Below are positions 49,591 through 62,310 of a stretch of DNA of 64,000 nucleotides, piece by piece (positions within the stretch are counted from its first letter, which is position 1; every line of letters starts with the position of its first letter). The stretch comes from Jacaranda mimosifolia (lineage: Eukaryota; Streptophyta; Magnoliopsida; Lamiales; Bignoniaceae), in the NCBI GenBank assembly GCA_018894105.1, contig CM032126.1, positions 8,831,001-8,895,000 of the forward strand, written 5' to 3'. Below the pieces are notes generated by a model, which saw nothing but the letters and a program-made list of their open reading frames with translations, did no database searches and had not been told where the DNA came from. The position numbers and the translations under genes were made by a program.

Positions 49591-52466
49591 TGCAACGCCC
49601 CTAGAAATCATATAATTGGTGAAGTTTTATTTAATATTATTCTTGTGAGTTTTCTTAATTTTTATTCATTTTAAAAAGTTTTGGGGGGTTAAAATATGAA
49701 AAGGAAAGACTTAATTATATCCTCATTTAAAAGTTTTGGGGGTCAACATAGAATTATTTTAGGTCAAATGGACGAATTTGAGGCACTAACAAGTTGTGGG
49801 GTTAGTTGGAATGCAATTGGAAGTTATGGGGGGGGGGTTTAAAATTAAATGAAAGATTGAGATAATCCTAGGGTTCAATTTAGAATTTTCAAAAGTTGTT
49901 CTTTATATAGCATTTCCCCCCTCCCCAAATTTCTTCATTTTTCGGCTCACGCACCACCATCTTCTTCTCCGGTGATCATCACCGCCGACGGCCCAAAACA
50001 AAAAACAAAACCAGCTAATATCTTCATTACCTCCTTAGGAACCCATTGATACCACATACAACCTGTTCTGGCCAGTAGACCGCTGGAAAATTGAGACCCG
50101 AAATAGAGCCTCGACGGCGAGTGGCAGAGTGGTGGTTTAGAAGGCAGGAATTAGCGTATGAAAGGTGTTTCTTGTAGGGGTCAACTCAAGGAATAAGATA
50201 GTGCCATTAGTTTTCGATTTTCATTAACGAAGCCAGCAGAATTTAGCATTATAGATGACGATGGCGAATAGAGGTGCTGAGTAATTAGGGCCAAAATTGA
50301 CGTTCAATTGGGAAGCAAATCAAGAAATTGACTTGGGCTTTGGAGTTGTGGTGTTGAGATGCGTTGGATAGTGATGTTGGTGACCAACTCTAGTAGTGGA
50401 CAGTAGTCAATGGCGGTAGCAGTTTAGAGACACTTTTCTCTCCTCGACGCAGTGAACGCATTTTGGTTCGTGAAGATTGAGCTTCGATAATAAGATTTTG
50501 GGTAAAAAATTGGACCAGGTTAAATATCTTGTACTATTATTGTTCTTATAAGTTTTTTTATTTTTACATAAAATGATATGGAACAATATGTATTAGGATC
50601 AAGAAAATGGACATGCATGGATATATATATATATATATTAGTCTAGTGGACCCTGAATTATTATATTATATGGTAATCTTGGTTAATTAAGTTAATTAGG
50701 TGATAAAACCCTAATTTTATGCAATTGAGCCCTAAGAAACAAAATTTGGATTATTAATAATAGTTGAATCGATATAATCGACTTTGTGTAATGTTGCAAG
50801 GTTAATTATAATTTAAGGATCCGATTTTATTCCCTTATTGGAGCATATGATTCTCGTAAATATTTCAGTATTCACGGCACAATTAATATGACATCTCTCG
50901 ATGATATTGAAAGCAAACCCTAGAATACCATATTAACTGTATAACGATCGATTTTAGATTGCTATTCGTATAATTATGATTATTGGGTCAAAATGAGGAT
51001 TTTGACAGCAAATATGTTCTTTTGGTTAGGTGATGAGAAGCTAGGTCCCGTATATCAGTAGACTGTGATAGCATTTCTGTGGCTATTGAGGTGAGGGACT
51101 AACCGATTCGGTATTTGTCTTGTCTATCTAAATTGTTTTTGGGAAGTGAATGTTCGTGATTGATCGAATCTCGTGTTTGTTTGAATTCCCGGAATTGTTT
51201 GAATTCTATGATTATTCATCTATTATTTGTTCCATATACCCTGTGAGGTTTTTTCCTTGATTATCCGAATTTCTTTGAGTTTACCTGTTATACTTGATCG
51301 TGTTCGTTCTGGCACCCAGAACTTTCATTTGTCTTATATGTAATGTTCTGTTTAATCCACAGGCTTGTCAACTTTCCTTATATTTCATTAATTTTGGGTC
51401 TTGCCAACCCAGTCGTGCTTAACACTATTATTTGAATGTGTTCAGCTTATCATTGTTTGGCTTTGTTGGCATATCTGAATCATTTTGAATATTATCTATT
51501 TGGCCTTGCTGGTATATTTGAATTGTTCTATATATCATTGTCTGGCTTTGTTGGCAAATGGTTATTGATTGTAACGACATATATATATGTATGGGGAAAT
51601 CTGTATGGGCTGAGTGCTAATCCCAGTAGAATGATTGGATAACTGTGATATGTTGAGCGGTACGCTTGGGCATCTGTTGTGTGCTGAGCTGTCATGCTTG
51701 GATTTCTGTTATATACCGAGCTATGGTTGGATTTCTGTTCTGTATGGGAGGAATAAGGAGAATCTGATATGCATATTGGTTTATTTGAATACCATGTGAT
51801 GCTTGTGTTTGTTTTTTTCTAGTTGTACTCCAACTGTTTGTACTCAGTTCATAGAGCAATAAGGTTGGAGTGGTTTCCATTTGTTGAATCTGATAATGCT
51901 TATGTTCTGGCATATTCATGTTCTGATTGAAATGTTTTATTAATCAATAATCTGTTGAATTATTACTTCTCTGACATATCCCTTCTGACTATTTATTAGA
52001 TTATCCTTCACTAAGTCTTAGGACTTACCCTTTTGTTATTCTTTTATTTTCTTCCTAGACAGGTATGAAAGTGGAATGAGGGCTTATGATTTGTCCTGAT
52101 GGGACTGTTTTGTAACTGATTGGGTGAAAATATGTGCACATAGGTTCACCTACTCGTTAAGCTTTGATTTAGATATATTGTGATGTGTCAAGTTTGAATT
52201 TGAGGTCTACGACATGTATATGATGTGTGCTTCATGAGATGACATTTTGGGCTTGTACCTAATCATGGCCTAGAATTGAGATTGTTGAATGTTATTGGAA
52301 TACTTGGCATGTAATATGGTACTTCGGTAGTGTTGCTTTAAGCTTGAAGTATGTTGCTATATGAGTCTTGTTGAAATTTTATGGCATATCGATTATTATG
52401 TATGGTATGTTTAAGTTTGAATTGGTGGCATCTTAGCTTAGGGGTTATCCTGAGTGGGGCGCCACA
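49591..52466 (+). mobile_element. Gypsy solo LTR 2
   Basis: A 2876-base LTR from TGCAACGCCCCTAG to GGGGCGCCACA with a perfect 5-base duplication TATTT on both sides (49586-49590 and 52467-52471). It is the same family as the LTR at 46158 but clearly diverged. The TATA box is at 49902-49911. Frames at 51436-51642 and 51692-51919 fall in minirepeats and are not genes. A clean solo LTR implies intra-element LTR-LTR recombination after insertion. Confidence 0.9.
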
Positions 52467-52471
52467 TATTT

Positions 52472-53760
52472 TATAATTCATAATGTTATATTTTAATTTA
52501 ATATAAGAAATAAAAGTAATAATAATATTACGAAGCATTTGATGATACAAATATTATTTATGTATTGTGGGTGAAAATTATGAGTAAAACTAATGTGGGG
52601 TGTTGAATCCAATAAAAATAAATTCCTACTCTTATAATATGATTTGTAATTAGCAGTGAGTAGGGTTGTATTCTATAGGGATTGGTAAATTTTATTTCTT
52701 TCAAACTTATTAAATAAAATAGAAAATAAAGGGGAGTTTTGTGAAATGAGAAACTTAGAATTTCAAAAGTAAAATAAATTACTAATAAAATAAGAAATCA
52801 ATAAGGATGAAATCTAGCCTAAGGTAAAATCTCAGTTTGGTTCATAGATTTGATCATCGATGCAAAGATAAATTACTCATTCTTGAATAAATTGGTTATC
52901 ATTACTCAAAACGCCTTAATTACTAATCTCTCTTTACTATCTCGACAACTAAAAGAAGCTAATTAGTTATTTCCTTTTCCAGTAAACAACCTTAAAGAAA
53001 CGTTTCTAGGATTTAATTTACTAAAAGTATTATAACTAGAGAGACTTAGCCCTAACTAATAAACACACACAAGAGGGGTTTATTTAGACTGGATTATTTA
53101 TCTCCATAACATAAATTTTGCATCTTCCTACACATAATTATGTTATTCGACACAAAAATTAGAACAATTAAACAATTATGGATTTAAAGTTATAATTGAC
53201 AGAACAAATATTCTAAACTATCAAATTTGGGCCCTAAATTCAATAAACTTGAATATTCGTAATGAAAACAGAAGATAAATAATACTCAAGAAATAAGAAA
53301 TACAAACTAAATAATTAGATCTCACAAATATTGAAGAACCTAAACTTTGATAATCCCTTAGGCTAGAACGAAAGTTTAACAACTCATGCTTGAGAGAAAA
53401 AATGCAGGAAATTAAAATATGTTGATTGAAAGATAACTTTGGTCTCATTCTACGTTCCACATATATAGCTTGTTACTCCTAATGTAACCAGGAAACTAGT
53501 TAAGAGCCCTACCAGAATAAGGAGACCTAAATTCTCCTAATTAAGGAAACAGAAACACAAATATTTCAAAAATATACAATTGCCAAGAGGGGTTGAATGC
53601 TTCCTAATCAAATTTGCATAGAGTCTTGGGAAGCAAGATATGTCCGTGCTTGAATTATTTCCTTCTTCTAGTCTCCGTCTCCTCGAGAGTGTGATTACTG
53701 CTCCAAGCATGTCGAATACTTGATTTTCAGCTGCATTTAACAAGGATATTCAAATAGTAA
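52472..53760. other. unclassified dispersed-repeat-like segment
   Basis: From about 52602 (TGTTGAATCCAATAAAAAT) the sequence has more even composition. It contains GTGAGTAGGGTTGTATTCTA, which resembles a GTAGGGTCGAATCCACAGGG-type motif that I associate with plant dispersed repeats. Minus-strand frames at 53221-53460 and 53537-53743 show no domain. It may be a further insertion inside the CACTA element; its ends could not be fixed. Confidence 0.4.
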
Positions 53761-54900
53761 AAATGTTTAATTGTTGGATTTTAACTTGCATTTTATATTT
53801 CATAAAGGAAAATTATATGAATTAAATGACAAATATGCAATTTAACAACTAATTAAGTTACTAATATATAAATTTATAAGTTGTATAATTGACAGTTAGT
53901 AAGCATAGCATTATGTCAAGTGTTACTTTACAATGATAATTTTTTATGATTGTTATTAATTACATTAAATTAGAATCAACAATTTAACTTAGTGTATATA
54001 CAAATATTTAACTTTTTTCAATATAAAATTTAATAGCATCCATACAATTATATATAATATAATAGTACTTGCCCATAATTGTATAATTTTGATGAAATTT
54101 TGAATTCTTAAAACTGAGTTTTTTAAATCAATAAAAAAATTATCATTGATTGCTGGTTAGTAAATTTAATATTATTTACTTCATTTAAAAATTTCTAAAT
54201 TTTTGAAATTATTTTTTTGATTGTAATAAATTATTTTTTGTTTATTTCTAACACAAAATGCGATTTCAACTATATGTAAAATCACTTTTATCTCTAATTC
54301 AAATTTTATAGTTCGATAAAATTTTCATAATTTTTCTCTTGCATTTAACAACTAATTATATTACATCACTATATATGTAGTATTTTGAAAGGCATTATAT
54401 TAAGTTTATACTTTTCTCTTCAATAATGGATAAAGCCCATCATTTAGCTTTTATTTGTTATTAATTTCTAAACTTTTTATCTATCATTTAATGTTTATGT
54501 ATATGAGTAATTATATATATAAATATGCATATTTATATGATAATGATGTTTAAATATCTAAAAATTAAATGATTAATATTAAAAAATTCATCATAAAATA
54601 AAATTATTCTTGATAATATAATTTAATATAATCCGAAAAAGTTATCAATTATAATTTTTTTTAAAGATTATATATAATAAATAAGTTTTAAGATTAAAAT
54701 TTGAATTTAGGGATGCAAAGTTTAAAATATAAAATTTAAATTTGAAAAAAAAACATAAATATAAATATAAATATAAATATAAATTAAAATTAAAATTAAA
54801 TATTATCTGGCATAAACCCTAATCATCTCTCATTTCTCCCAATAGGTAAGTTTTTGTTTCTTCGCCTTCCTTCTCCTCCTATTTTCTTCTCCTTATTTAA
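53761..54900. other. AT-rich CACTA interior, nothing recognised
   Basis: Very AT-rich; a short (TAAATA)n-like tract lies near 54755-54800. No gene seen. Confidence 0.5.
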
Positions 54901-55150
54901 CTTAACCCGTCGACAATTTGAGCTGCGAACAGAGGCATATTGGCCTTGGCATGGTCGGCTGCAACTGCTAGGCTCGCGTATAAGGTCAACTTGCTAGCCT
55001 TAACAGAAGGTTGTGCGGCTTATGCTGGTTGCGGCCAACAGGTAGCTGTGTGCGAGGCCAAATCTGGTCTTGCGGCCTTTGCACAGTGGCCAACGGCCGA
55101 GTGATGTAGCTAAGCTCTGCTAGAATTTGTTTGGCAGAGATTATGGTAGC
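54901..55150. other. GC-rich island within the CACTA interior
   Basis: A sudden GC-rich stretch with repeated GGCC/GCGGC words (for example TGCGGCTTATGCTGGTTGCGG). No long frame and no recognised protein. A captured fragment is possible. Confidence 0.4.
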
Positions 55151-55204
55151 TAGAAATTTTTTTATTTTTATATTTTTTGAATTTTTCTCATTTTTTAGTC
55201 ATAT

Positions 55205-55440
55205 CGAATTATATGTTGGACTGTGTTAGATATATATTTTGTGAATTATATGTTTGATTATAGTTTGGATTATATGTTGAATATATGTGAAGTTATATGT
55301 TCGTTTATCATGAGTTTTATGTGGATTATATTGATTATATTTTGTAAATTATATGTTCGATTAAAGTTTGAGTTTTCTTTTAAATTTTATATTGAATTAT
55401 ATGTTGGCTTATATTAAATTGTATGTTGGATTATGTTAGC
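55205..55440. repeat. degenerate minisatellite around TTATATGTTGGATTA
   Basis: About ten imperfect copies of a GAATTATATGTTGGATTATA-like word with variable spacing. The plus frame 55223-55417 is a product of this repeat. Confidence 0.7.
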
Positions 55441-55672
55441 TACTTATTATTATTTTTTATATTTTTTTGTTTTTTATTGTTCTAATTTTCTTTTTATTAT
55501 AGTATTGCAGATTTGGATATCTCAAGGTATTATAATTTTGCATAAATAGATTGAAAGGGTAACCTTTTAGTATTAATTTGCAATTTTACATGTTCAATTA
55601 GGGTTTTAGTTGATATATTGGACAATATGTATTATATTATATTGAGATTTTTATTTTATGTTAGATTTTTAT

Positions 55673-58443
55673 TGTAACACCCCTAGAAATTATATGGTTG
55701 ATAGAAATTTCTTTATCATTATTTTTGTTTTATGAATTTTAATTATTTATTGATTTTTAAAAGTTTTGGGGTCAAATTGCAATTTGGGGAAAACCTGATT
55801 GAACAACATTGGAAGCTTTGAGGGTCAAACTGAAAATATTTTTTGTCAACTGGGCGAATGTGAGGCACTAAGGAAGTTGAAGGACTGAATTGAAGTTTGA
55901 TCACACTTTGGGGGACTTAATTGTAGAATGGGGTAGAGTTTTGGGGGTCAAATTTTAATTTATGGAAATAGCCATTTTATATAGCACCCCCTCCCATTTT
56001 ACTTAATTTCCGCATGCGAACTTTCCCTCCTTCCTCTGGCGAACTCTCCCCGGTAACTGGCAAAACTCCAAACTAAACATACCCCAGTCTTTCTCTCAAA
56101 TCAAGCAATAAACTTATACCAAACTTGCATCCAAACAACTGGTAGCTCGTCGAGAAACTTAGAGCGAAAGGTGGGGCACGACGGAGGTGGTGGTTCTCTA
56201 AACTCCGGCGACTGAAACTTAGGTTTGAATATTTGGTATTGTTGGGCTTAGCTCAAGGATCATACAAGTGTCTTCAATTTTGGAAATGGGCCACTGGAGC
56301 GAGCAGAATTGAGGTAGAGAGATGCAACGATGAGCGGCAGAGCTGTGGCATTTTTCGGCAAATAGAGTGGTGATTCGATGGCAAAGCTCAAAATTGATGA
56401 TGGCGTTGGGTTCTTGGCGCTAAGACACACCTGATGGTGGTGGTGGTACGCAATTTCGATGGCCGTTGACGACGGCGCGACAACAGTGCTGAAGTAGAAT
56501 TATCGCGTCATTGCGGTGGTTTCATTGGTAGAGTTAGTGAGTGAAGAGTGAGCTCCAATAATCAGATTTTGGGTAAAGAGTTAGACTGGGGTTACACATA
56601 TACATATATGTTGTACTGTTTTACTTATATAAATTTTGAATTGTGATATATATATATTGATATGGCAATATGTATTGGATTCAAGAGGGGCATGCATGGA
56701 TATATAAATATGCCTAATGGACCTGAATTTGCATTATTAAATGATGATTTTGGTTAATTGAGTCAATTGGAAGATTAAAACCCTAATTTTATGGATTTGG
56801 GACATAAGTGGCAATAATTGGGTTATTTAAGATATTTGGACTATTATTATTGACTTAGTATAACGTTGTGAGGTTAAATATATACTTAAGGACCTAGTTA
56901 TATTTCTTTATCGGAATCCATATGAGCCCCATATAGATTTTTGGTATAACAACATAATTAAAGCGTTCTGTGACGATAATGCCAAACGAACCCTAAACTA
57001 CCATATTAATCGAGTAATTATCGATTTTAGATTGTTATTCATATAATTGTAATTATAGGATCGAATGAGGATTTAGTAGTGAACCTATTCTTTTAGTTAG
57101 GTGTCGAAGAGCTGGGTCCCACGGACCAGTAGGTTGTGATAGCAATTTTGAGGTTGAGGAGGTGATGGTCTGTCAATTTGGCACTTAGTTTATACACCTA
57201 TCTGTTGTTTGTGATATACCCTTATATGGGTTAAACTTGTTCCGATTCTGTAACCGAATCTTGATTTTTGGATTCTGTGATACATTTGAATTCTTAATTG
57301 TTATCTGATAATTGGTTTTATACCCCTGTGAGGGTTCGCTTCCCTGTATCTTCTTTTGGTAAAGTTTTCATGCCCATTCTGGTGCCAAGAACCTTTGTTG
57401 TCTTATTTGGTATTGTTCAGTTTGAATTCATTCTGTTTGTCACATATTTGGCCTTGTCAATTTATCTGAGTTTGTTCTGTATGTTATTGATTTGTCTTGT
57501 TGGCAATCCGTTTGTTAATGCGTGACATACGTACGGAGATATGTTGGGTCGAGTGCTAATCCCAACAGAATGCTTGGATACATTAATGATATGCTATGAG
57601 CTATTTCTTGGGTGTTTGTGGTATGCTATGGGCTATTTCTTGGGTATCAGCAATGAGCAAGGGGCTATTCCCTGGGCATCAGCAACTTGCCATGTACTAG
57701 GTTGTCATGCTTAGGTAAGTTTAGTTGGTTGGAATAAGGAAATTCTGATATACATGTTATGTTATGATTTGTTAGATTGCATATGTTACTCGGGTTTGCA
57801 TAATTTCGATTGTATCACGACTGTTCGTATTCTATTCGTGGAGCAATAAGGAAGGAGAATTTCCTAATTGCTGTATTTGATAATGCTTGCATTCTGATAG
57901 GTTCATGTTATGATTTTATTGCCTTGTTAATTTACGATCCGTTGAATTGTTTCCTCTTTGATGAATCATTTCTGATCTACAACTGATATTTATCCCTAAC
58001 TAAGTCTTTGAACTTACCCTCCCATGTATTCCTTGATTTTTCCCAAACATGGTTAGGTGATGGATCTGGACTTTAGGCTTGGATTGGTGAACCTATTTTG
58101 TAATAGCATAGGTGTTTATATGTGTTTATGGGTTCACTTGGACATTATATTATGACTTAGAGATGTTGCATGGGTTCACTTGGACATTATATTAGGCTTA
58201 GAGATGTTGCGATATGTTAAGTTGAATTAAAAGATCTGCAGCTTGTATATATTATGTTAAGTGTTATTGGATGACTTATGGTATGTATCTACTTTTTGCT
58301 GTAGTTTGTTTAGGCTGGAGCATGTGCTGTTTGAAGAATTTTAAAAATTTCTTATGGGCGTATTGATCGTCTTATGGGTTCAGATTTAAGTCTGAATTGG
58401 GCTGTCATTTTAGTTTAGGGGTTATCCTGAGTGGGGTATCACA
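55673..58443 (+). mobile_element. Gypsy solo LTR 3
   Basis: A 2771-base LTR from TGTAACACCCCTAG to GTGGGGTATCACA with a perfect 5-base duplication TTTAT (55668-55672 and 58444-58448). Its TATA box is TTTATATAGC at 55976-55985. It is the most diverged of the three plus-strand LTRs. A 34-base block near 58130-58200 (GGTTCACTTGGACATTATAT) is duplicated locally. The frame at 57298-57525 is not a gene. Confidence 0.9.
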
Positions 58444-58448
58444 TTTAT

Positions 58449-59100
58449 TATAATGAAAATTATATGTTAATTTATGATGTTAATTTATTTGGTAAAATTG
58501 ATTAGATTTACCTGCTTAGTTTAATGATAAGAAGTGCAAAAAACAAAGAATGCTTTTTTTATAATCTTTGGATTGATTGTATAAAAAGTTAATATGTTTT
58601 CCAATTCAAATTTATTGCATATGTGGTTGGTTTAGTAAAAGTAGTTAAAAAATTTTGATTCTTGTTGAAGAAAATGAATCTAAATTCTTATAAGCTTTTC
58701 AAGAGTTTATTGCATTTATTGAGTTAAATGTATTTATTTATTTGAGCTATTATTATCTAGATATTACAATATAGATTCATTTACTTTTGTGGTTATGGAC
58801 GGAATACCTTGGAGGAATCTCTATACATATTTATTATTGAGAATGTAGTTTTTTTATTAAATGAAATATGTGAGAGTTGCATCAAGAAAACAACCTATGA
58901 GATTTTCATTTGTTGCAATGGTTGATGTTTATATGTTCCAAAAAGTATTGAATATTGATAAGTTGATTTGATGTGATTTTACGTAAAATAATATTATTGG
59001 TATATGGATGATTAGTAATTAATTCAATTTTTTTTAATATACTGGTATTTGTTGATGACAGGTTTCAACTGGGTACTATAAAGTGTAGAATTTTTTTTAA
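58449..59100. other. AT-rich CACTA interior, nothing recognised
   Basis: No gene or element boundary seen. Confidence 0.5.
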
Positions 59101-59518
59101 TAATTTTTGCAAAATTTTATGATGGAAATTCCTATCGTAAAATTATAATCTGTCATCATTTGAACAAGAAATTTGTCATAAAAAAATAATTAAAAAATAA
59201 ATTTTTTGTGACAAAAGAATCCATCGCAAATATTATTTTGCAATGAAAATTCCATCTCAAAATAATTATTAAAATTGGAAAAATAAATTTTTTTTGTGAT
59301 GGAGCTAAATTGGAATTTTGCGAGCCAATTTGCTACAGAATATTTCCATTGCATTATCAACGCAAATCTTCTGTCTCAAATAGCAAATCTATCACAAAAT
59401 CTATCGCAAAAGAGAGTACATTACAAATTTTGTTTGAAAATTTTGGGACGGAGGTTTTTGCGATGGATTTTGCAAAAATCTATCGCAAATTCTGTCATTA
59501 TTTTTAGTTTTTTTTGTA
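59101..59518. repeat. right subterminal region of the large CACTA element
   Basis: Dense copies in both orientations of words such as CTATCGCAAA, TTTGCGATGGATTTTG and AATCCATCGCAAA, ending in TTTTTTTTGTA. The same word family occurs at 20738-21110 and from 63653 on. The plus frames 59296-59625 are chance frames in these repeats. Confidence 0.75.
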
Positions 59519-59640
59519 GCAAATCAAAACCTAACCTTTGTGAAAACTCTTGTGCTAAAAGTCGTGCTTTATATCACATGATATTATTTCTCTCATTTTA
59601 TTTTCACACAAAAATCAATTTATAACCTATGGGGTTTACT
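59519..59640 (-). pseudogene. Copia reverse transcriptase, N-terminal end at the insertion point
   Basis: On the minus strand the frame KARLLAQEFSQRLGFD matches the conserved start of Copia reverse transcriptase (family form LVAQGFSQRPGIDY) and is cut by the CACTA terminus. The next family motif (YSPV) appears at 20690 on the other side of the block. Confidence 0.85.
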
Positions 59641-59899
59641 CCTTCAAGTGTTCGGACTATAAGTCCAAAAACTCTGCGTTTTGTGAGTGAATCCAATTTG
59701 TATCAAATGACATCTCTTCATTTTTGCTAATCACTTTTACACCGACGTTCCTCAACCAATTTAGGTTAAGATCCTCAATTCCTTCTGTAATTTTAAGTTA
59801 TACATTACATGCAAAAATATTATCCAAAATTGTTTAAACTCGGTTTCAATATATATATATATATTGTAGTGGAAAAATTTATAGAAGTTTCATTTGTAT

Positions 59900-61118
59900 G
59901 ATCTTGAAACTTGTGCTCTTTGGGAGGTAGATTTTGTTCCTCAGGAACTAGATTTTGTTTTTCGGGAACTTGAATTTTGGTCACTAGTGATATAATGGAA
60001 GTCTTTTTTCAAATTCAATTCCTTTATGAAAATTTTGATCAATTGATCTAAGCTTATTTGCTATAGCACTTGTCGATTGCCCTATTGAGAGATATAGTTT
60101 AATTGGTGTATTTTTTGTAGGAATATATGATTTTGTAACTCTTCTAGAGTTAGTAAATGCATCAAGTAATTGATTTTCAATCTTTCACAAATGTATTATT
60201 CTTTGAACTTCTAGTTCACAAGATTTTGTTTGACAATCAAGAAACTCTAGTGATGATGTATTCCACATGATTTCTATATTCAATTGCTCATTTTCTCCCC
60301 TTATTGTTGGGAAATTAGATTCATTAAAATGACAGACTGCAAATCTTGTGATTGAATGATAGAGGGTGAATCATACCCAATGTATATTCCTAACCTTTAT
60401 TTGAGGTCCCATTTTAGTGCATTATGGTGTCTCTATAGGATATAAACCACACATTTAGAAACTCTCAAATGGAAAATATTTGGCTCATAACCAAAGGCCA
60501 ATTGTAAAGGAAAGTATTTATGATAACTTGTCGCTTGTAAAAGTATAGTGTTGCTCTATGCAAAATAGTGTATCCCCAAGCAAATACAAGGAGCTTTATT
60601 CTTATTAACAATGGTCTAGCGATAGGCTGCAAGCGCTTGATAAGTGATTAAGCTAAATCATTTTGCGTGTGAACATGAGCTACAGGATGTTCAACACCAA
60701 TGCCAATTGTCATACAACAACCATCAAAAGCACGAGACAAATATTCATCAGCATTATCTAATTGAATTTTCTTTATTGGATAGTTTGGAAACTATGCTCT
60801 CAACTTAACAATTTGAGCAAGCAATCTCGCAAACACTAGTTTGTGAGTTGATATTAAACAAACATGTGACCATCTCGTAGATGCATCAATGAGTACCATA
60901 AAATAGTTAAAAGTTCCACATAGTGGTTGAATAGGTCCACATATATCACCATGGGTCTTTTCCAAAAATCTAGGGAATTCAATCCCTACTTTAATTGGTG
61001 AAGGTCTTGTGATAAATTTTCCTTGAGAACAAGCAACAGATGTGAATTCATTTAGCTTTAACACTTTTTGATTTTTCAATGAATGTCCATGTGAATTTTC
61101 AATTATCCTTCTCATCAT
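59900..61118 (-). pseudogene. Copia integrase remnant
   Basis: The best frame is 61118-60792. It contains the pre-integrase tail (SVACSQGKFITRPSP) and the start of the catalytic core (HGDICGPIQP, FMVLIDASTRWSHV), including the first acidic residue in the HGDICGP motif and the next in the LID motif. Frameshifted core sequence continues to about 60500. Then comes poorly conserved linker sequence towards reverse transcriptase. Confidence 0.85.
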
Positions 61119-61297
61119 TATCGACCTAGGATGTCCTAGTTGATCATGCCAATGATCTTTAGAATCAATAAAACTTTTGGTTTACTGAAGGGTGCATTTC
61201 AATTGCATAAATCTTATTGTATTATAAGCTTGAAGAAAGAGAGGGGAATTTTTCTAAATATACATTTGTTTGTAGTAATGTACAAATATTTAACATT

Positions 61298-61570
61298 CTA
61301 ATCATTCATTGTCCTAATATGATATCCATTTTGGTGGATATTTTTAAAACTTAACAAATTTCTTCGTGACTTAAGAGAGAATAGTGCATTACTTATAATC
61401 AATTTTATTCCTTCAAGGAGCCACATATTTGCTCTACTGGAGCCTTCAAATAATTTTGCACTACCACTAATGGTATTAACATTTGTTTTTCCCAACTTTG
61501 GTGGGAAAAAGAATTCTTATTTTTAAGTATTATATGTGTAGTACCACTATCAATAAGGCATACATCTTCT
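61298..61570 (-). pseudogene. Copia protease remnant
   Basis: The active-site region reads CLIDSGTTHIILKNK near 61565-61520, in the expected place between gag and integrase. It continues in a second frame (SGSAKLFEGSSRANM, LSLKSRRNLLSFKNIHQNG). At least one frameshift separates the two. Confidence 0.85.
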
Positions 61571-61689
61571 TTCCCTTTTGTTGATTCCAAATATTTGGCA
61601 ATGTTCATGCCTTCTTCAGGAAGAAAAAAAATAAAAAAGATAATTAAAAACAAATACATGTCATAGCAAAATACTAAAACAACAAAACT

Positions 61690-62270
61690 ACATTTCTTAA
61701 ACCAAAATACAAAATTAACAAGGAAATGAAGAACAACATTAAAGTAATTATAAATTTGATATATGTTCACTGTTTTGAACTTTTCCATCACCGATGAATT
61801 TAAAATACTTTTGAATTCCTTCTCTTTATATTGTTGTTGTAGGAGCAAGTTTGAGTCATGGAAGGTAAATAAAGTTTTCTCTAACATATCTTCGTCGAAA
61901 ATATTTTCTTCGTACAATTTCAATTGGCATGCGATCTTAAATATAGCAGCATTGTGCTCGCTTATTGATCTTGTAGCCTCAAATGTAATCAATCATATAA
62001 GGTCATAGGAAGAATAACCAACTTCATGTGGTTATATCTTTCCTTCAAAGTATTCCACAGATCAATAGGATCTTTAACGGTGAGAAATTCAGTTTTCAAA
62101 CTCTCGTCAAGATGATGACGGGGAAAATCATTGCTCTGGCATGGTCTTGGACAATATCCTTGTTTGACTCCACATATGCATTTTAGCATCAAGAACCCAT
62201 GATAAAAAGTTCTTTCCAGAAATATCAAGAGGTACAAAGTCAAATTTAGTAAGGTTAGCCACAAGAAAAG
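61690..62270 (-). pseudogene. Copia gag remnant
   Basis: The first frame (62264-61989) carries the UBN2/gag-type sequence FPRHHLDESLKTEFLTV and DPIDLWNTLKERYNHMK. The next frame (61992 on) has RSISEHNAAIFKIACQLKLY and QQQYKEKEFK. The CCHC zinc knuckle expected before protease is not seen; low-complexity hydrophobic codons (about 61780-61620) occupy its place, suggesting a small rearrangement. Confidence 0.85.
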
Positions 62271-62310
62271 AAATCAACAAAGTTACCTCAATATTATCTT
62301 GATATCACTT

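Larger units (their letters stand above)
20691..59518. mobile_element. CACTA-type element enlarged by an internal array and solo LTRs
   Basis: The left end is TACACTACTAAAAAATTGG, and the reverse complement of the right end is TACAAAAAAAACTAAAAAT. Both ends continue into many copies of a subterminal motif of the type TTTTGCGACGGAAA / CCATCGCAAAA in both orientations. The same motif follows a clear CACTACTAAAAAAA terminus at 63653. The right terminus lacks the canonical TAGTG. Without the array, the solo LTRs and the hAT-like insert, about 5 kb of element sequence remains (20691-21115, 49179-49590, 52467-55672, 58444-59518). None of it encodes a recognisable transposase, so it is non-autonomous. 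Confidence 0.7.

Noticed and set aside
59296..59625. 109-codon plus-strand frame
   Set aside because: Falls in CACTA subterminal repeats and crosses into the antisense of Copia reverse transcriptase.
61763..62008. 81-codon plus-strand frame
   Set aside because: Antisense to the Copia gag remnant.
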